A DNA stretch of 64,000 nucleotides from Bradyrhizobium sp. Arg816 (GTDB taxonomy: Bacteria > Pseudomonadota > Alphaproteobacteria > Rhizobiales > Xanthobacteraceae), in contig NZ_JAPRAQ010000005.1 in assembly GCF_029989365.1 (NCBI RefSeq), positions 248,001 through 312,000 of the forward strand. The letters run 5' to 3'. The notes below the pieces were generated by a model. That model was not told where the DNA came from and did not search any database. It saw only the letters and a list, made by a program, of their open reading frames with translations. Of the stretch, positions 38,042 to 47,282 are shown piece by piece (the first letter of the stretch is position 1; the number at the start of each line of letters is the position of its first letter). Made by a program: the position numbers and the translations under genes.

Positions 38042-39835
38042 TTGACCAACCATGCTCAATCGAAAAGCGATGTGGATGCGCCGACACTAGTTGGTGCTGC
38101 TCCCCTGGATTCGATACTGTGTACGGAGGAGTTGCTTAGGCGCCCATCGCGTCCCATTGATCACGAGAAGGAAAATTCGGCACTCTCGGCGCTGGTTCGT
38201 GCACTCGCCGACTCCCCGCACACTATACTGCAGACGTTGGCTGACAAGGTTCTCGAGGTCTTGCAAGCTGATTCCGCCGGCCTAAGTCTGCTGACGAAAG
38301 ATGAAAAGAGGTTTTACTGGGCGGCTATTTCCGGCGAATGGCGGCCTCACATCGGCGGTGGCACCCCGCGCAATTTCGGCCCATGCGGCGATGTGCTCGA
38401 CCGCAACATTCCTATGTTATTCACTCATTGGGAGCGGCGTTATCCCTATTTGAGCTCAGCGACGCCGCTTGCTACCGAAGGATTGCTTGTTCCATTTCAT
38501 GTAAAAGGTAGAGCGGTCGGTACGGTTTGGGTGATCTCTCACGGGAGCAGCCGAAAGTTTGATGCCGAGGATCTGAGGCTGCTCGAAAGCATGGGTCGTT
38601 TCGCGTCTGGCGCGTATCACACTGTCCAGTCCATTGAGGATCTCAAAGTCGAAATCGCCGCGCGCGAGAAGGCGGAGGCGGCGGTTCGCGAAATGGCAAG
38701 TGGATTGCAAGCCAAGATTCGACGTTTGGTCGACGCCAATATTATTGGTATCTTTATCTGGGCCAGTGACGGTGGGATCATTGATGCCAATGATACCTTT
38801 CTCAGTATCGTCGGATACTCCCGCCGGGATCTCGCATCCGGCAGCCTCAACTGGAAGAAATTGACGGCTGCCGAATGGCGTGCTGCCGACGAGAAGCGTG
38901 TCCACGAGCTGGAGGTCACAGGAATCGCCCAGCCGTATGAGAAAGAATATCTACACAGGAGCGGCGACCGCGTGCCGGTGTTGGTCGGTGCGGCAAAGTT
39001 CGAGGGCGCGACGGACGAAGGCGTTGGGTTCGTGGTTGACCTGACTGATCGCAAAAGGGCGGAAGTGGCCGCTCGTGAGATTGAGCGACGGTATCAAGAG
39101 GTGCGTCAGGAGTTGGCGCATGCCAATCGTCTTGCGACAATGGGACAACTGTCGGCCTCGATTGCCCATGAAATCAACCAGCCGATCGGTGCGTCAATCA
39201 CTTACGCCAATGCCGCTTTGGTCTGGCTGCGCGCTCAACCGCCAGATGTGAAGGAGGTCGGGCAGGCGCTCGACCTCATCGTGGAGAGTGGCCTTCGAGC
39301 CGCAAAAGTGATTGACCGCATCCGTGCGCTTGTCAAGAAGGCCCCGCCCCGAATGGAGAACGTCCAAATCAACGAAGCGATTTTAGAGGTAATAGCACTA
39401 GCTCACGGCGAAATTGCCAATAGGGGGGTTTCGGTGGAGACGCAACTTGCGGAGAGGCTGCCGGCTCTCAAGGGAGATCGCGTCCAACTTCAACAAGTGC
39501 TTCTTAATCTACTCGTCAACGCCACGGAGGCAATGAGCGGAATGCGCGAGGGCGCTCGAGAATTGCTGATTAGCACAGCAATGAATAACTCGGATCACGT
39601 GCTCGTCACCGTGCAGGATACGGGTCCCGGCTTGGCTCCCGAGGGCCCAGATCGACTTTTCGAAGCCTTTTACACAACCAAACCTAACGGTTTGGGAATG
39701 GGACTTTCGATCTGCCGCTCAATTGTTGAGGGTCATCAAGGACGGTTGTGGGTAACCGCAAACAAGCCGCAAGGAGCCGTTTTTCAATTCATGTTACCCA
39801 CACTCGCACGGCGAGAATGGCAACACCCGAGCTGA
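38042..39835 (+). CDS. cytoplasmic GAF-PAS sensor histidine kinase
   Basis: 597 residues without membrane helices. GAF domain about 45-190 (ILQTLADKVLEVLQADSAGL, GPCGDVLDRNIPMLF), coiled linker, PAS about 225-345 (RRLVDANIIGIFIWASDGGI), HisKA with ATMGQLSASIAHEINQPIGA, HATPase with LLNLLVNATEAM, DTGPGL and GLGMGLSICRSIVEGHQG. TTG 38042 has GGAGG seven bases upstream; the TTG at 38024 lies before that site. The PAS-HisKA-HATPase half is closely similar to that of the 1618-residue kinase, so one probably arose from the other. It follows a receiver gene on the same strand. Confidence 0.9.
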   Translation: MTNHAQSKSDVDAPTLVGAAPLDSILCTEELLRRPSRPIDHEKENSALSALVRALADSPHTILQTLADKVLEVLQADSAGLSLLTKDEKRFYWAAISGEWRPHIGGGTPRNFGPCGDVLDRNIPMLFTHWERRYPYLSSATPLATEGLLVPFHVKGRAVGTVWVISHGSSRKFDAEDLRLLESMGRFASGAYHTVQSIEDLKVEIAAREKAEAAVREMASGLQAKIRRLVDANIIGIFIWASDGGIIDANDTFLSIVGYSRRDLASGSLNWKKLTAAEWRAADEKRVHELEVTGIAQPYEKEYLHRSGDRVPVLVGAAKFEGATDEGVGFVVDLTDRKRAEVAAREIERRYQEVRQELAHANRLATMGQLSASIAHEINQPIGASITYANAALVWLRAQPPDVKEVGQALDLIVESGLRAAKVIDRIRALVKKAPPRMENVQINEAILEVIALAHGEIANRGVSVETQLAERLPALKGDRVQLQQVLLNLLVNATEAMSGMREGARELLISTAMNNSDHVLVTVQDTGPGLAPEGPDRLFEAFYTTKPNGLGMGLSICRSIVEGHQGRLWVTANKPQGAVFQFMLPTLARREWQHPS

Positions 39836-40354
39836 GTTTGGACGTGCGCCTTCCAAGTGACGACCGCATATATTGTGGAGCAAACATCTGTGATCAGACC
39901 ATTGCGCATCTAAATCAAATCTTTGCTCGGAACGAAAAACGCAAGAATCCCTCCTGCAACCGTGCTCAGAGTGTTGAGTCTAATCGCTGCCTCGTCATCT
40001 CGGTTTGCCCGAGATGTGGGCGGCGCGCAAATCACACTTCCGGGCCCCTTCTTAGGCGATAGGTTGCGCGGCTCAGGTCTTGTCTTTGACGGACCGAAAT
40101 ATCGCTGCCTGTTCGACGATCTAAGAAGGTTCTCTCCCTTAGTGCTCGGTTCGCCAAGCTCAGCAAACTACTGGTGCTGTCTGTCCTGCCCCGCACCCTG
40201 CCGACGTCAGGTGATGTGCCGCGGTAAGGACGACCCCTACTTAAACGAAGCGAAAACGAACTATCGTTTTAGTTTAGAAAGATAGAAGAAAACGAGATAG
40301 AATTCCGCAAGCCCAGGTCTTATGAACAATGTGGCAATGCAAAGGAGGTTGAAA
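39836..40354. other. intergenic region with hairpin and operator-like palindrome
   Basis: It contains a seven-pair hairpin ATCTCGG-tttgc-CCGAGAT at 39997-40015 and the palindrome at 40253-40270 (separate entry). No credible gene. Confidence 0.4.
40253..40270. promoter_or_regulatory. operator-like palindrome upstream of the PAS gene
   Basis: AAAACGA-ACTA-TCGTTTT is a perfect seven-base inverted repeat with a four-base spacer in an A+T-rich stretch, 85 bases upstream of the start at 40355. The regulator is unknown. Confidence 0.4.
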
Positions 40355-40888
40355 ATGGCAGCGAGCGCAACAAGCACGATGATTTTGGATGGCGACTTCG
40401 ACAAAATCGACTTCCGAGGAGAACTCGTCGACGGGCACCTCGTCGCAAAAGGAATTCTTGCAGACCAAGCGGCAATGGATTCTATCCCAGTAGGGATATA
40501 CGTTCTCGAAAAAGATGCCACCGTCGTTAAGTGCAATAAGGCTGCAATCGCGGGTTGGGGACGCACGCCTTCTCTCGGAACCTCGGAAAAGTTTTGCGGG
40601 TCACACCTTCTTCGTTACCCCTCAGGAGAAGTGATGCCGCACGAACTTGCACCACCTTCCGTGGTGATCAACAACGGCGGCACCGTTCGGAACGCTGATG
40701 TGATTTGCGAGCAGCCCAACGGTAATCGTCTTCTGGCGCTAGTTAATGTCTTTCCAATTCGTGACCACGAGGACGAGGTGATCGGAGCCGTCAACATTTT
40801 CCGTCACAATACGAGCAAGACTGTTCCTGGCTTACTCTCCGAGTCTGCAAGTAGTTCTAACTCCAAGATCGGTGAGGGGGAGCAGTGA
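40355..40888 (+). CDS. PAS-domain protein
   Basis: 177 residues. ATG 40355 has an excellent AAAGGAGG seven bases upstream, so the ATG at 40322 is not used. A PAS fold spans about 40-155: MDSIPVGIYVLEKDATVVKC and NKAAIAGWGRTP, then NADVICEQPNGNRLLALVNV and FPIRDHEDEVIGAVNIF, closing with a low-complexity Ser tail. No kinase or output domain follows, so it is a stand-alone sensor or partner protein for the neighbouring kinases. Confidence 0.75.
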   Translation: MAASATSTMILDGDFDKIDFRGELVDGHLVAKGILADQAAMDSIPVGIYVLEKDATVVKCNKAAIAGWGRTPSLGTSEKFCGSHLLRYPSGEVMPHELAPPSVVINNGGTVRNADVICEQPNGNRLLALVNVFPIRDHEDEVIGAVNIFRHNTSKTVPGLLSESASSSNSKIGEGEQ

Positions 40889-40896
40889 GGCTCCCC
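40877..40896 (+). terminator. hairpin at the PAS gene stop, weak terminator
   Basis: GGGGAGC-AGTGAG-GCTCCCC is a perfect seven-pair stem overlapping the stop codon. No T-run follows, so termination may be partial. Confidence 0.3.
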
Positions 40897-41080
40897 GGCG
40901 TCGCTTCGGGCTGGACTAGCGTCTTGATAGGTCTGTTCTCGGGGTGGGGTACCAGAACCCAATGTTTGGTAATGTCCTCCGCAACCCGGCTGACCGCGTT
41001 TCAGGCCCGAAAATTACTACGTGCGCCAACTTGGCCGCGCTATACCTTTGCGCGCGCTATACTTTGCGGTGGAGCTATTT

Positions 41081-41683
41081 GTGCAATCGAACGAGCGACG
41101 CGAACGGGAGCGTGAGATGCGTGCAGCTGGGCGGCTGCCCCCGGGACAGTCGCTGACGCTCAAGTGGCCGGTGCTGCATGTGGGCTCGGTGCCGCTCTTT
41201 CGTCCCAGGACGTGGGATTTTCGCGTGTTCGGCCTGGTGGAGGAGCAGCTGCGGCTTTCGTGGGAAGAGCTCTCCAATCTGCCGCAGAGCGAAGTGTTTG
41301 CTGACATGCACTGCGTCAACGCCTGGAGCCGGTTCGACAACCATTGGGGAGGATTGCTCGCCATAGAACTGATGAAGCGAGTGAAGTTGCGGCCAGAGGC
41401 GCGGCATGTGATCGTCCATGGCGAGAACAACTACACGGCAAATCTGCCAATTTCGGATTTTATGCGCCCGACGACGATTTTCGCCCTTCGACATGACGGC
41501 GAACCTCTTACGGCTGAGCATGGCTACCCGCTGCGTCTCGTGGTGCCAAACCTCTATGCGTATAAGAGCGTGAAGTGGGTGCGCGGGATCGAGTTGTTGG
41601 ATCGCGAAGCGCCAGGCTTATGGGAATTTAACGGATATCACATTTACGGCGACCCGTTCAAAGAGCAACGATCTTCGAGCTGA
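41081..41683 (+). CDS. sulfite oxidase-like molybdopterin-binding protein
   Basis: 200 residues of the single-domain molybdopterin fold (PF00174 type): LPPGQSLTLKWPVLHVGSVP, FADMHCVNAWSRFDNHWGG (the Cys that binds Mo in this family), YPLRLVVPNLYAYKSVKWVR and a final WEFNGYHIYGDP. GTG 41081 is preceded by GGAG seven bases upstream. There is no signal peptide, so it is cytosolic unlike MsrP. The electron partner is unknown. It lies between the PAS protein and a receiver on the opposite strand. Confidence 0.8.
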   Translation: MQSNERREREREMRAAGRLPPGQSLTLKWPVLHVGSVPLFRPRTWDFRVFGLVEEQLRLSWEELSNLPQSEVFADMHCVNAWSRFDNHWGGLLAIELMKRVKLRPEARHVIVHGENNYTANLPISDFMRPTTIFALRHDGEPLTAEHGYPLRLVVPNLYAYKSVKWVRGIELLDREAPGLWEFNGYHIYGDPFKEQRSSS

Positions 41684-41923
41684 AGGGGCACGACCCGCGC
41701 TCCGCTATTTCGGCGGCTGTCGCGACAGAATGATACCCTCGTCGATGACAATCGCTCGATTGCCTGATCATTATTGCTGCAATTCGAATGTCCTTGCGAA
41801 GCTCGTGCCGCCTAGTGAAGGCAGATACGATTCCAGCTGTCCAAAAGCGGCATATTTCACGATCGTGGGGCCCGAACGCGAACCACAAGTCTCCTGGCCG
41901 GGCGCCGGCAGCTGATTGAGCGG

Positions 41924-42316
41924 TCATGACGGATTTTCATCCGATTTGGCGCGCCGCAGAGCCGATTCGACGCATCCGAGCAGAACCTTCTCGTCGATGG
42001 GTTTGGTCAGGTAGCCAACGACGCCCTGACCCAGAGCCCGAGCTCGCGCGCTGTCATCGGGGTAAGCGGTAATCAGAATTGTTGGTATCTCATAGCCAGA
42101 TCCCACCAAGCGGCTATGCAACTCGGTCCCAGTCATGCGCGGCATGTGGACATCAACGATCAAACAGGAGGTATGGCCGAAGTTGGGAGACGCCAAAAAA
42201 TCCACCGCGGACGGGAAGGCCTCAATCGTGAAACCCATTGCCTCCATGAGACCCGCTAACGCCGCGCGAGATTGCTCATCATCATCGACGATCGAAATTT
42301 GAATCTCACTAGACAT
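41924..42316 (-). CDS. stand-alone response-regulator receiver
   Basis: 130 residues, receiver only: SIVDDDEQSRAALAGLM, Asp in LIVDVHMPRMTG, LITAYPDDSARA, and YLTKPIDEK. All phosphorylation residues are kept, unlike the receiver at 37591. It resembles the FixJ-type receivers linked to GAF/PAS kinases. ATG 42316 is preceded by GGTGGGGAT. Confidence 0.85.
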   Translation of the reverse strand: MSSEIQISIVDDDEQSRAALAGLMEAMGFTIEAFPSAVDFLASPNFGHTSCLIVDVHMPRMTGTELHSRLVGSGYEIPTILITAYPDDSARARALGQGVVGYLTKPIDEKVLLGCVESALRRAKSDENPS

Positions 42317-42671
42317 ATCCCCACCTTGATTACTGGGGATGCGGTCCGCCGCATCTCGCGTTCCGTGTCCATCTCAAGAAGGGCACTGCGCGGCTATCAT
42401 CGCACCGTAACGACAAGGGTCTGAACTGGCGATTATACGGTGGACGGCCGATGCCATACTTCGGAAGCATCGATGCTATACTTTGGAATAGCTGATGCAG
42501 AACTTCTGAATAGTTCAACCCGGTTCGGGTCACGTCCGAACGCCTGCGCTGCTGCCAGGTGGTTGCGCTCGACGCGGCAGCAGGGCCTTCCGGCAACGAT
42601 TAAAAGCATGAGTTGGTTTGCGCAAGCAACAACCGTCTTCGCTGATGGATCCACGTGCCATCACGAAGCGA

Positions 42672-43337
42672 TCAGGACCGCGGCGACTTTATGCCGAGCG
42701 TCTCCGCTATTTTGACAAGCTCGGCTAGAGATTGCGCACCCATCTTTTGCATTACGTGGCCGCGGTGCGCCTTCACAGTGATCTCAGCGACCTTCAGCTG
42801 GAAAGCGATCTGCTTGTTCTTTAAGCCAGTGGTTACGAGAGCCAGCACTTCTCGCTCGCGCGGGCTCAAACGGTCGAGACGCGAGTTCAGGTCCGTGAGC
42901 CGCTGCTCGGCCTTCCGCCGCGTCCGATCGCGCTCCAGCGCGATCGCCACCGCGTCAAGCATATCTTGATCGCGGAACGGCTTGGTCAGAAAATCCACAG
43001 CGCCCGCTTTCATCGCCCTGACCGACATCGGAATGTCGCCGTGGCCGGTCATAAAAATGATGGGAATGGAAGCGTTCCCTTTCGAAAGCTCGGTCTGGAA
43101 ATCGAGACCGCCCACCCCCGGTAATCTGACGTCAAGTACGAGGCAACCAACCACGTCGGGTAACACTTCGCTTTCGAGCAGCTCCGTGGCCGACCCAAAC
43201 AACTTGACCTTGAAGCCGACCGAGTTGAACAGATCTCCGAGTGAGTCGCGGAAGGCCTTGTCATCGTCAACGACGACGATAGTTGGCTCCTCGGCTACCG
43301 TACGCTTTTGAATAGAATGCTGCGCCACGAGATACAC
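42672..43337 (-). CDS. FixJ/NodW-family response regulator
   Basis: 221 residues: receiver (VVVDDDKAFRDSLGDLFNSV, VLDVRLPGVGG, MTGHGDIPMSV, FLTKPFRDQ) and LuxR-type HTH (LSPREREVLALVTTGLKNKQ, VKAHRGHVMQKMGAQSLAEL). It is similar over its full length to the regulator at 36840-37496. Start is uncertain: GTG at 43337 or 43328 both precede the domain closely; an upstream TTG/ATG extension is not conserved in type. Confidence 0.85.
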   Translation of the reverse strand: MYLVAQHSIQKRTVAEEPTIVVVDDDKAFRDSLGDLFNSVGFKVKLFGSATELLESEVLPDVVGCLVLDVRLPGVGGLDFQTELSKGNASIPIIFMTGHGDIPMSVRAMKAGAVDFLTKPFRDQDMLDAVAIALERDRTRRKAEQRLTDLNSRLDRLSPREREVLALVTTGLKNKQIAFQLKVAEITVKAHRGHVMQKMGAQSLAELVKIAETLGIKSPRS

Positions 43338-43973
43338 TTCTGTTCCGCGACAATTTAGTGCAAAAATATCACCTTCACGAAGGCCCTTCAACACATGACA
43401 CCGCGCAAGTTCCAACGTGGAACGCCTTGGTTCGTGACGGCGAGGAGTTCGCCACTTCGGTGGTCCTCAGCACCCTTGCTGTAGGCCGGCCGATGAAATG
43501 TCAGCTCATCCCGTTCACGCTCCATTTGCAGCGACAGATTTGCGCAACGCCCTAGGATCGCTCTATGGCCTTGCGCCGCTTCAGCTTTCGGTCGCGGTTG
43601 CCGAAACTCGCGGCGGGCTTTCTGCCTTCTATTCGCTAAGAGCCTTGCCGCCCGCGGAGCCAAGATGCAAAATCAGTCTTAGCCGGTCGCCGGCGAGCGA
43701 TGGGAGCACCGAGTTGGCCAGATCTCCGATTTGCCGTGTGTTAATAGGTTCGGCGGTTTAAAGACCGAAATGATCCGTTTACGTGCGATACCGTGCTCAC
43801 CGCTACGGTTGCGAGAACGGATTCCGCTAGAGCCATCACTTGTAGATGATGTCTTCTTCAGGCTCGCGAGCTGCTTTCTTCGCGGGCATCGAAAGCCTGA
43901 TCGTCCTCATCGCAATGCGAGGCCGAGATGCCTCCACCTTCCGAATAGCAAAAGTTGGTCGCGACGTCGCAGG
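43338..43973. other. no recognisable gene
   Basis: Frames of 65-130 codons occur on both strands but without ribosome sites or family motifs. Confidence 0.4.
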
Positions 43974-44795
43974 TCATTCATATGTCATGAGAGGAGCCAC
44001 GCTTCGGCGGTAATCCGTGGGGGTAATTCCCGTCGCCTTCCGGAACGCCGTGGCGAACGCGTTGGGACTGCCGAAGCCTACCGCCCGACCGATTTCCGTC
44101 ATCGAGCCTGCTCGGTTTGCCAGCAGTAACTTGGCGTACTCAACACGACGGTTGGTCTGGTATCGATGTGGCGGCATTCCGAGCGATCGCTTGAATACCC
44201 GGCAGAAATGATACGGGCTCAGACGCGCGAGCTTCGCCAGCGTGCAAATCGGTATCCGCTCATTGAGATGTTCCTGGATATAGGCGGTGACGATTCGTTG
44301 CTGCCACGGTGCAAGGCCACCTTGGAGTTGAGGTTGAACGCTGGGCATCCCGCAAGTGAAACGCGCAACTTCATGTATGAGCAGAGTACCGAGACTCCCG
44401 AAGTAGATCGGGTCTCCCGCGGGGCTCTCGACGAACGTCTTCAGCTTGAGTGCGGTGTGCCACAACGTTTCGTCTTCGAATAGAAGGCGTGGAGCGTCCG
44501 GTAGGTCGGTGATCCCACGCTTAGAAAGAGCATTCAGCTTCTCAGGTTCGAAGTAGAAGTACATGAGCCGCATGTGCGACCCCTGCGGCTCGTGCCAATC
44601 GTGAAATTCGCGGCCAGCCGGCACGAATGTCAGCTTCCGCTCAAGGTTCCGGAGCGATGATCGCGGCAAACCTTCCACAAATGTCTCTCCGTCGCGGCGC
44701 TCCCCCTTCTCGTACATCACGAGCATATGCATTCGAGCCCGATAATGATGTTGGATTTTGCCTCGGCTGGTGGATCGCACAGATTCGGCGGCCAT
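43974..44795 (-). CDS. AraC-family transcriptional regulator
   Basis: C-terminal AraC double HTH is complete: QEHLNERIPICTLAKLARLS, HFCRVFKRSLGMPPHRYQT, and GRAVGFGSPNAFATAFRKAT-GITPTDYRRS. The N-terminal part (LVMYEKGERRDGETFVEGLP, KLTFVPAGREFHDWHEP) is a cupin-like sensor. The same frame is open upstream to 45203 and part of that (VVEISPSEAVARLTVTGHG) may be real. A strong ribosome site (GGAGGCGACC-ATG near 44922) serves an ATG one frame away that stops after 11 codons, which suggests a frameshift close to the original start. Confidence 0.75.
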   Translation of the reverse strand: MAAESVRSTSRGKIQHHYRARMHMLVMYEKGERRDGETFVEGLPRSSLRNLERKLTFVPAGREFHDWHEPQGSHMRLMYFYFEPEKLNALSKRGITDLPDAPRLLFEDETLWHTALKLKTFVESPAGDPIYFGSLGTLLIHEVARFTCGMPSVQPQLQGGLAPWQQRIVTAYIQEHLNERIPICTLAKLARLSPYHFCRVFKRSLGMPPHRYQTNRRVEYAKLLLANRAGSMTEIGRAVGFGSPNAFATAFRKATGITPTDYRRSVAPLMTYE

Positions 44796-46595
44796 GCCGT
44801 GCCCTGTTACGGTGAGGCGTGCCACAGCCTCGGAAGGAGAGATTTCCACGACGGGATGGATCGCGTTCGCTGCGACGTCACCATTCAATTGGCGAGCTGG
44901 ATCGAAAGCGGAGGAGTCATGGTCGCCTCCAATGATCGGGGATCGAGTTATCGGAGGCGACACTTGCGATCCCGAAAGTTGCTGCAGATCTTCAGGGCCA
45001 TGCCGCGAATCGCGTGGCTTCGAAAAATTCTTGCGTAAACGGACTTGCCGGAGCTCGGCTCGCAGCTTGAAGGGCAAAAGTAGTGGGCGGCCTTCTGCCA
45101 TCGCTTCTCCCGTTCGCTTGAATTGGAGTCGTGCTGTCAACTGATCGTCATCGGCTAGACGCATGGGGTCGAACTCCGGGTTCCTATACAGGATTGCGTT
45201 CATCCATTCCGTTGTCGCGATCGTGGTGCCCGTGCTGGGGCTAGTAGGGCCCGCGTCGGGCCAAGCGGCAGCTTCCTTCGCCCGAAAGCTGCTACAAGCG
45301 ATGCGTGGTGAGCCTGCCCTGCGATACGCAAGTCCTCAATTGCACTCGCATTTGCGCGTCTGACAGGAAGGGCGAAACGGGGTTAGACTTTGGCAGAGCA
45401 GGGCTGCGACTTTTGGATATCCCGGTTTCGACTTAGTTGGCGCGGGACGTCACTTCGCCGATTCTGATTTCTGAAACGTCACGCGCGCGGACCCAATTTG
45501 ATGAGGTCTCCCTCAACGTCGCGTGCATGCTACAACGCGCCTGACAGGCCGGAAGGCTGGTCCTGCCAGTCCTGCCCGCAACGACTGTTCTTCCACCGCC
45601 CGTTATTCGGCCTGCAATATTGGTTCTGACGCATTTTTGGTGCAGCTCCGCTTATCCCGTGCCGATTAGTCTGACCTGAAGCAAATCGAGTTTTCCGCGC
45701 CTGTACATGGAGCCAATACGTCGTCGGCGAAGGGGCGTCGCAGCGGAAGCGCCGGGCAGTGACCACGAGCTGAACATTTCGTCCCCACAGCGGCGGATCA
45801 GTCACATGGCGGCGGTAATGGTTGTGCACCCACCAGGGAACCGTGCCGCACGACCGAAATCTCCAAGGGCGGACCGTGATAAATGGCCCGATCGGCATCT
45901 TGTTGAGTACTTTCGACAACAAAACCACTCAGCACCAGACTAGAGCGCTTAAACGATTGTTGTATGGCGTTGAGTCTCTCCGAAAATGCACTACGCGAAT
46001 TCAAACTGCATCAAAGCTGAGTTAAAGCCCAATATTGCCCCCAAAGCTGGGGTCGGCGCCCAAATTTTGAATGCCGATTGACGCGCGCGTTGGGTATCGT
46101 CGAAGCGACGGCTGGAGTGGCCCAACAGGGCGGTGTGCGTGTTTTGCTCTGGTGAAGAGCCGGAATCTTCGCGCGGTCCGCAATGCGAATTGTCCGTGAT
46201 CGATTAGATCGCGCGCATGCGCTATCAGCAACAACAGATGTTCGCCATGATCATGCTGCGGCGACATGCCGCGCATTCTGATCGCTACCACGCCGCTCGT
46301 ATCAGTTCGTTCCGCTCCATGGTTGGCGTATGCCTCATGCTGTCGCTCGGTACGCGGGTGCACGGGCGTGGTGACTATGAGAGGCATCGCTCGCGGCGTC
46401 TTCTGCGGAAGCGGCGCCTGGTGCTTCGTTTGCCCGCGGCACATCCCGATATTTGGGGCCGCCGACTATTCCCAACGATTATTCGTCAACGACTAACATT
46501 CCAAAGTTGAATTATCGTTTTTTAGAACGCACGGCCACCATGCAAGAAACATAAGCGGACAGGTGGCGCGAGGGGCGCCTTGGGGGAGAACCAGA
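44796..46595. other. long stretch without a clear gene
   Basis: Left part may include the 5' end of the AraC gene. A 66-codon plus frame at 45163-45363 has a signal-like stretch (FLYRIAFIHSVVAIVVPVLG) but no support. From 45530 to 46520 several overlapping frames of 70-140 codons occur on both strands without motifs. I see no RNA gene. Confidence 0.4.
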
Positions 46596-47282
46596 ATGGA
46601 CGACGAAGTTTCGAAGGGGCGCCCAGTTAATACGCCGATCAAACCCATCGCGGAGACCTGGAGTGGCTTTCGCATACTAGACATCCGAACCGACCGGCTG
46701 CTTTCATCGTGGCTACGAGAGGCGGGCGTTCCTGACGGCGCCCTGAAGGCGAACGAACTTGCCCCCGATTTCCTTCTCCCCGAGGTAAATGGAAAGCTCG
46801 TTTCATCTATGCAATTGCGGCAAACTGCACCACTGATCGTCACCTTCGTTTACGGGACTTGGTCCCCATTGTGCGCAGCTGGTCTACGCGCTCTTCATGA
46901 GGCCACCCCTAGTATCCGCGCTGCCGGCGCCAGAGCAATTGCCATAACGCCCGAGTCTGGAGACTTGCTACGCAATATCAAACGCGATCGCCGACTGGAT
47001 CTGGAAATCCTTTCAGACCTAGATCTTGGGGTGAGTCTTTCGTTCGGCCTGGTGTCCGTGGTGCCGGCGGAGATAGAGAGCCGTCTCTTGCGGCGCGGCG
47101 TTGATCTCTGCGCTTCCCATGGCTTCCCCTTTTCCATGTTGCCAACGCCGGCCACCTATGTCCTCGACCAACGAGGGATCATCCGTCGAGCGTGTGTCGG
47201 GCCGGACTCCATCACGGGAGCGAAGACCGAAACCATGCTTGCTGCCCTGTCCGAATTGGATGGGCCTAAGCCTCGCCCTTAG
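46596..47282 (+). CDS. AhpC/TSA-like thioredoxin-fold protein with altered active site
   Basis: 228 residues from ATG 46596 (GGGGGAG eight bases upstream). A thioredoxin-like fold of the peroxiredoxin-like group starts at NELAPDFLLPEVNGKLVSS. The active-site segment reads VYGTWSPLCAAGLRAL where relatives have WCPYC: the first Cys is Ser, the second is kept. Later features (ITPESGDLLRNI, DLGVSLSFGLV, HGFPFSMLPTPATYVLDQRG) are normal. It may have lost peroxidase activity or use the single remaining Cys. It converges on LysR copy 2. Confidence 0.7.
   Translation: MDDEVSKGRPVNTPIKPIAETWSGFRILDIRTDRLLSSWLREAGVPDGALKANELAPDFLLPEVNGKLVSSMQLRQTAPLIVTFVYGTWSPLCAAGLRALHEATPSIRAAGARAIAITPESGDLLRNIKRDRRLDLEILSDLDLGVSLSFGLVSVVPAEIESRLLRRGVDLCASHGFPFSMLPTPATYVLDQRGIIRRACVGPDSITGAKTETMLAALSELDGPKPRP

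Noticed and set aside
42510..42523. GTTC-N6-GTTC as a LexA box
   Set aside because: The spacing is six, not seven, and no damage gene is nearby.
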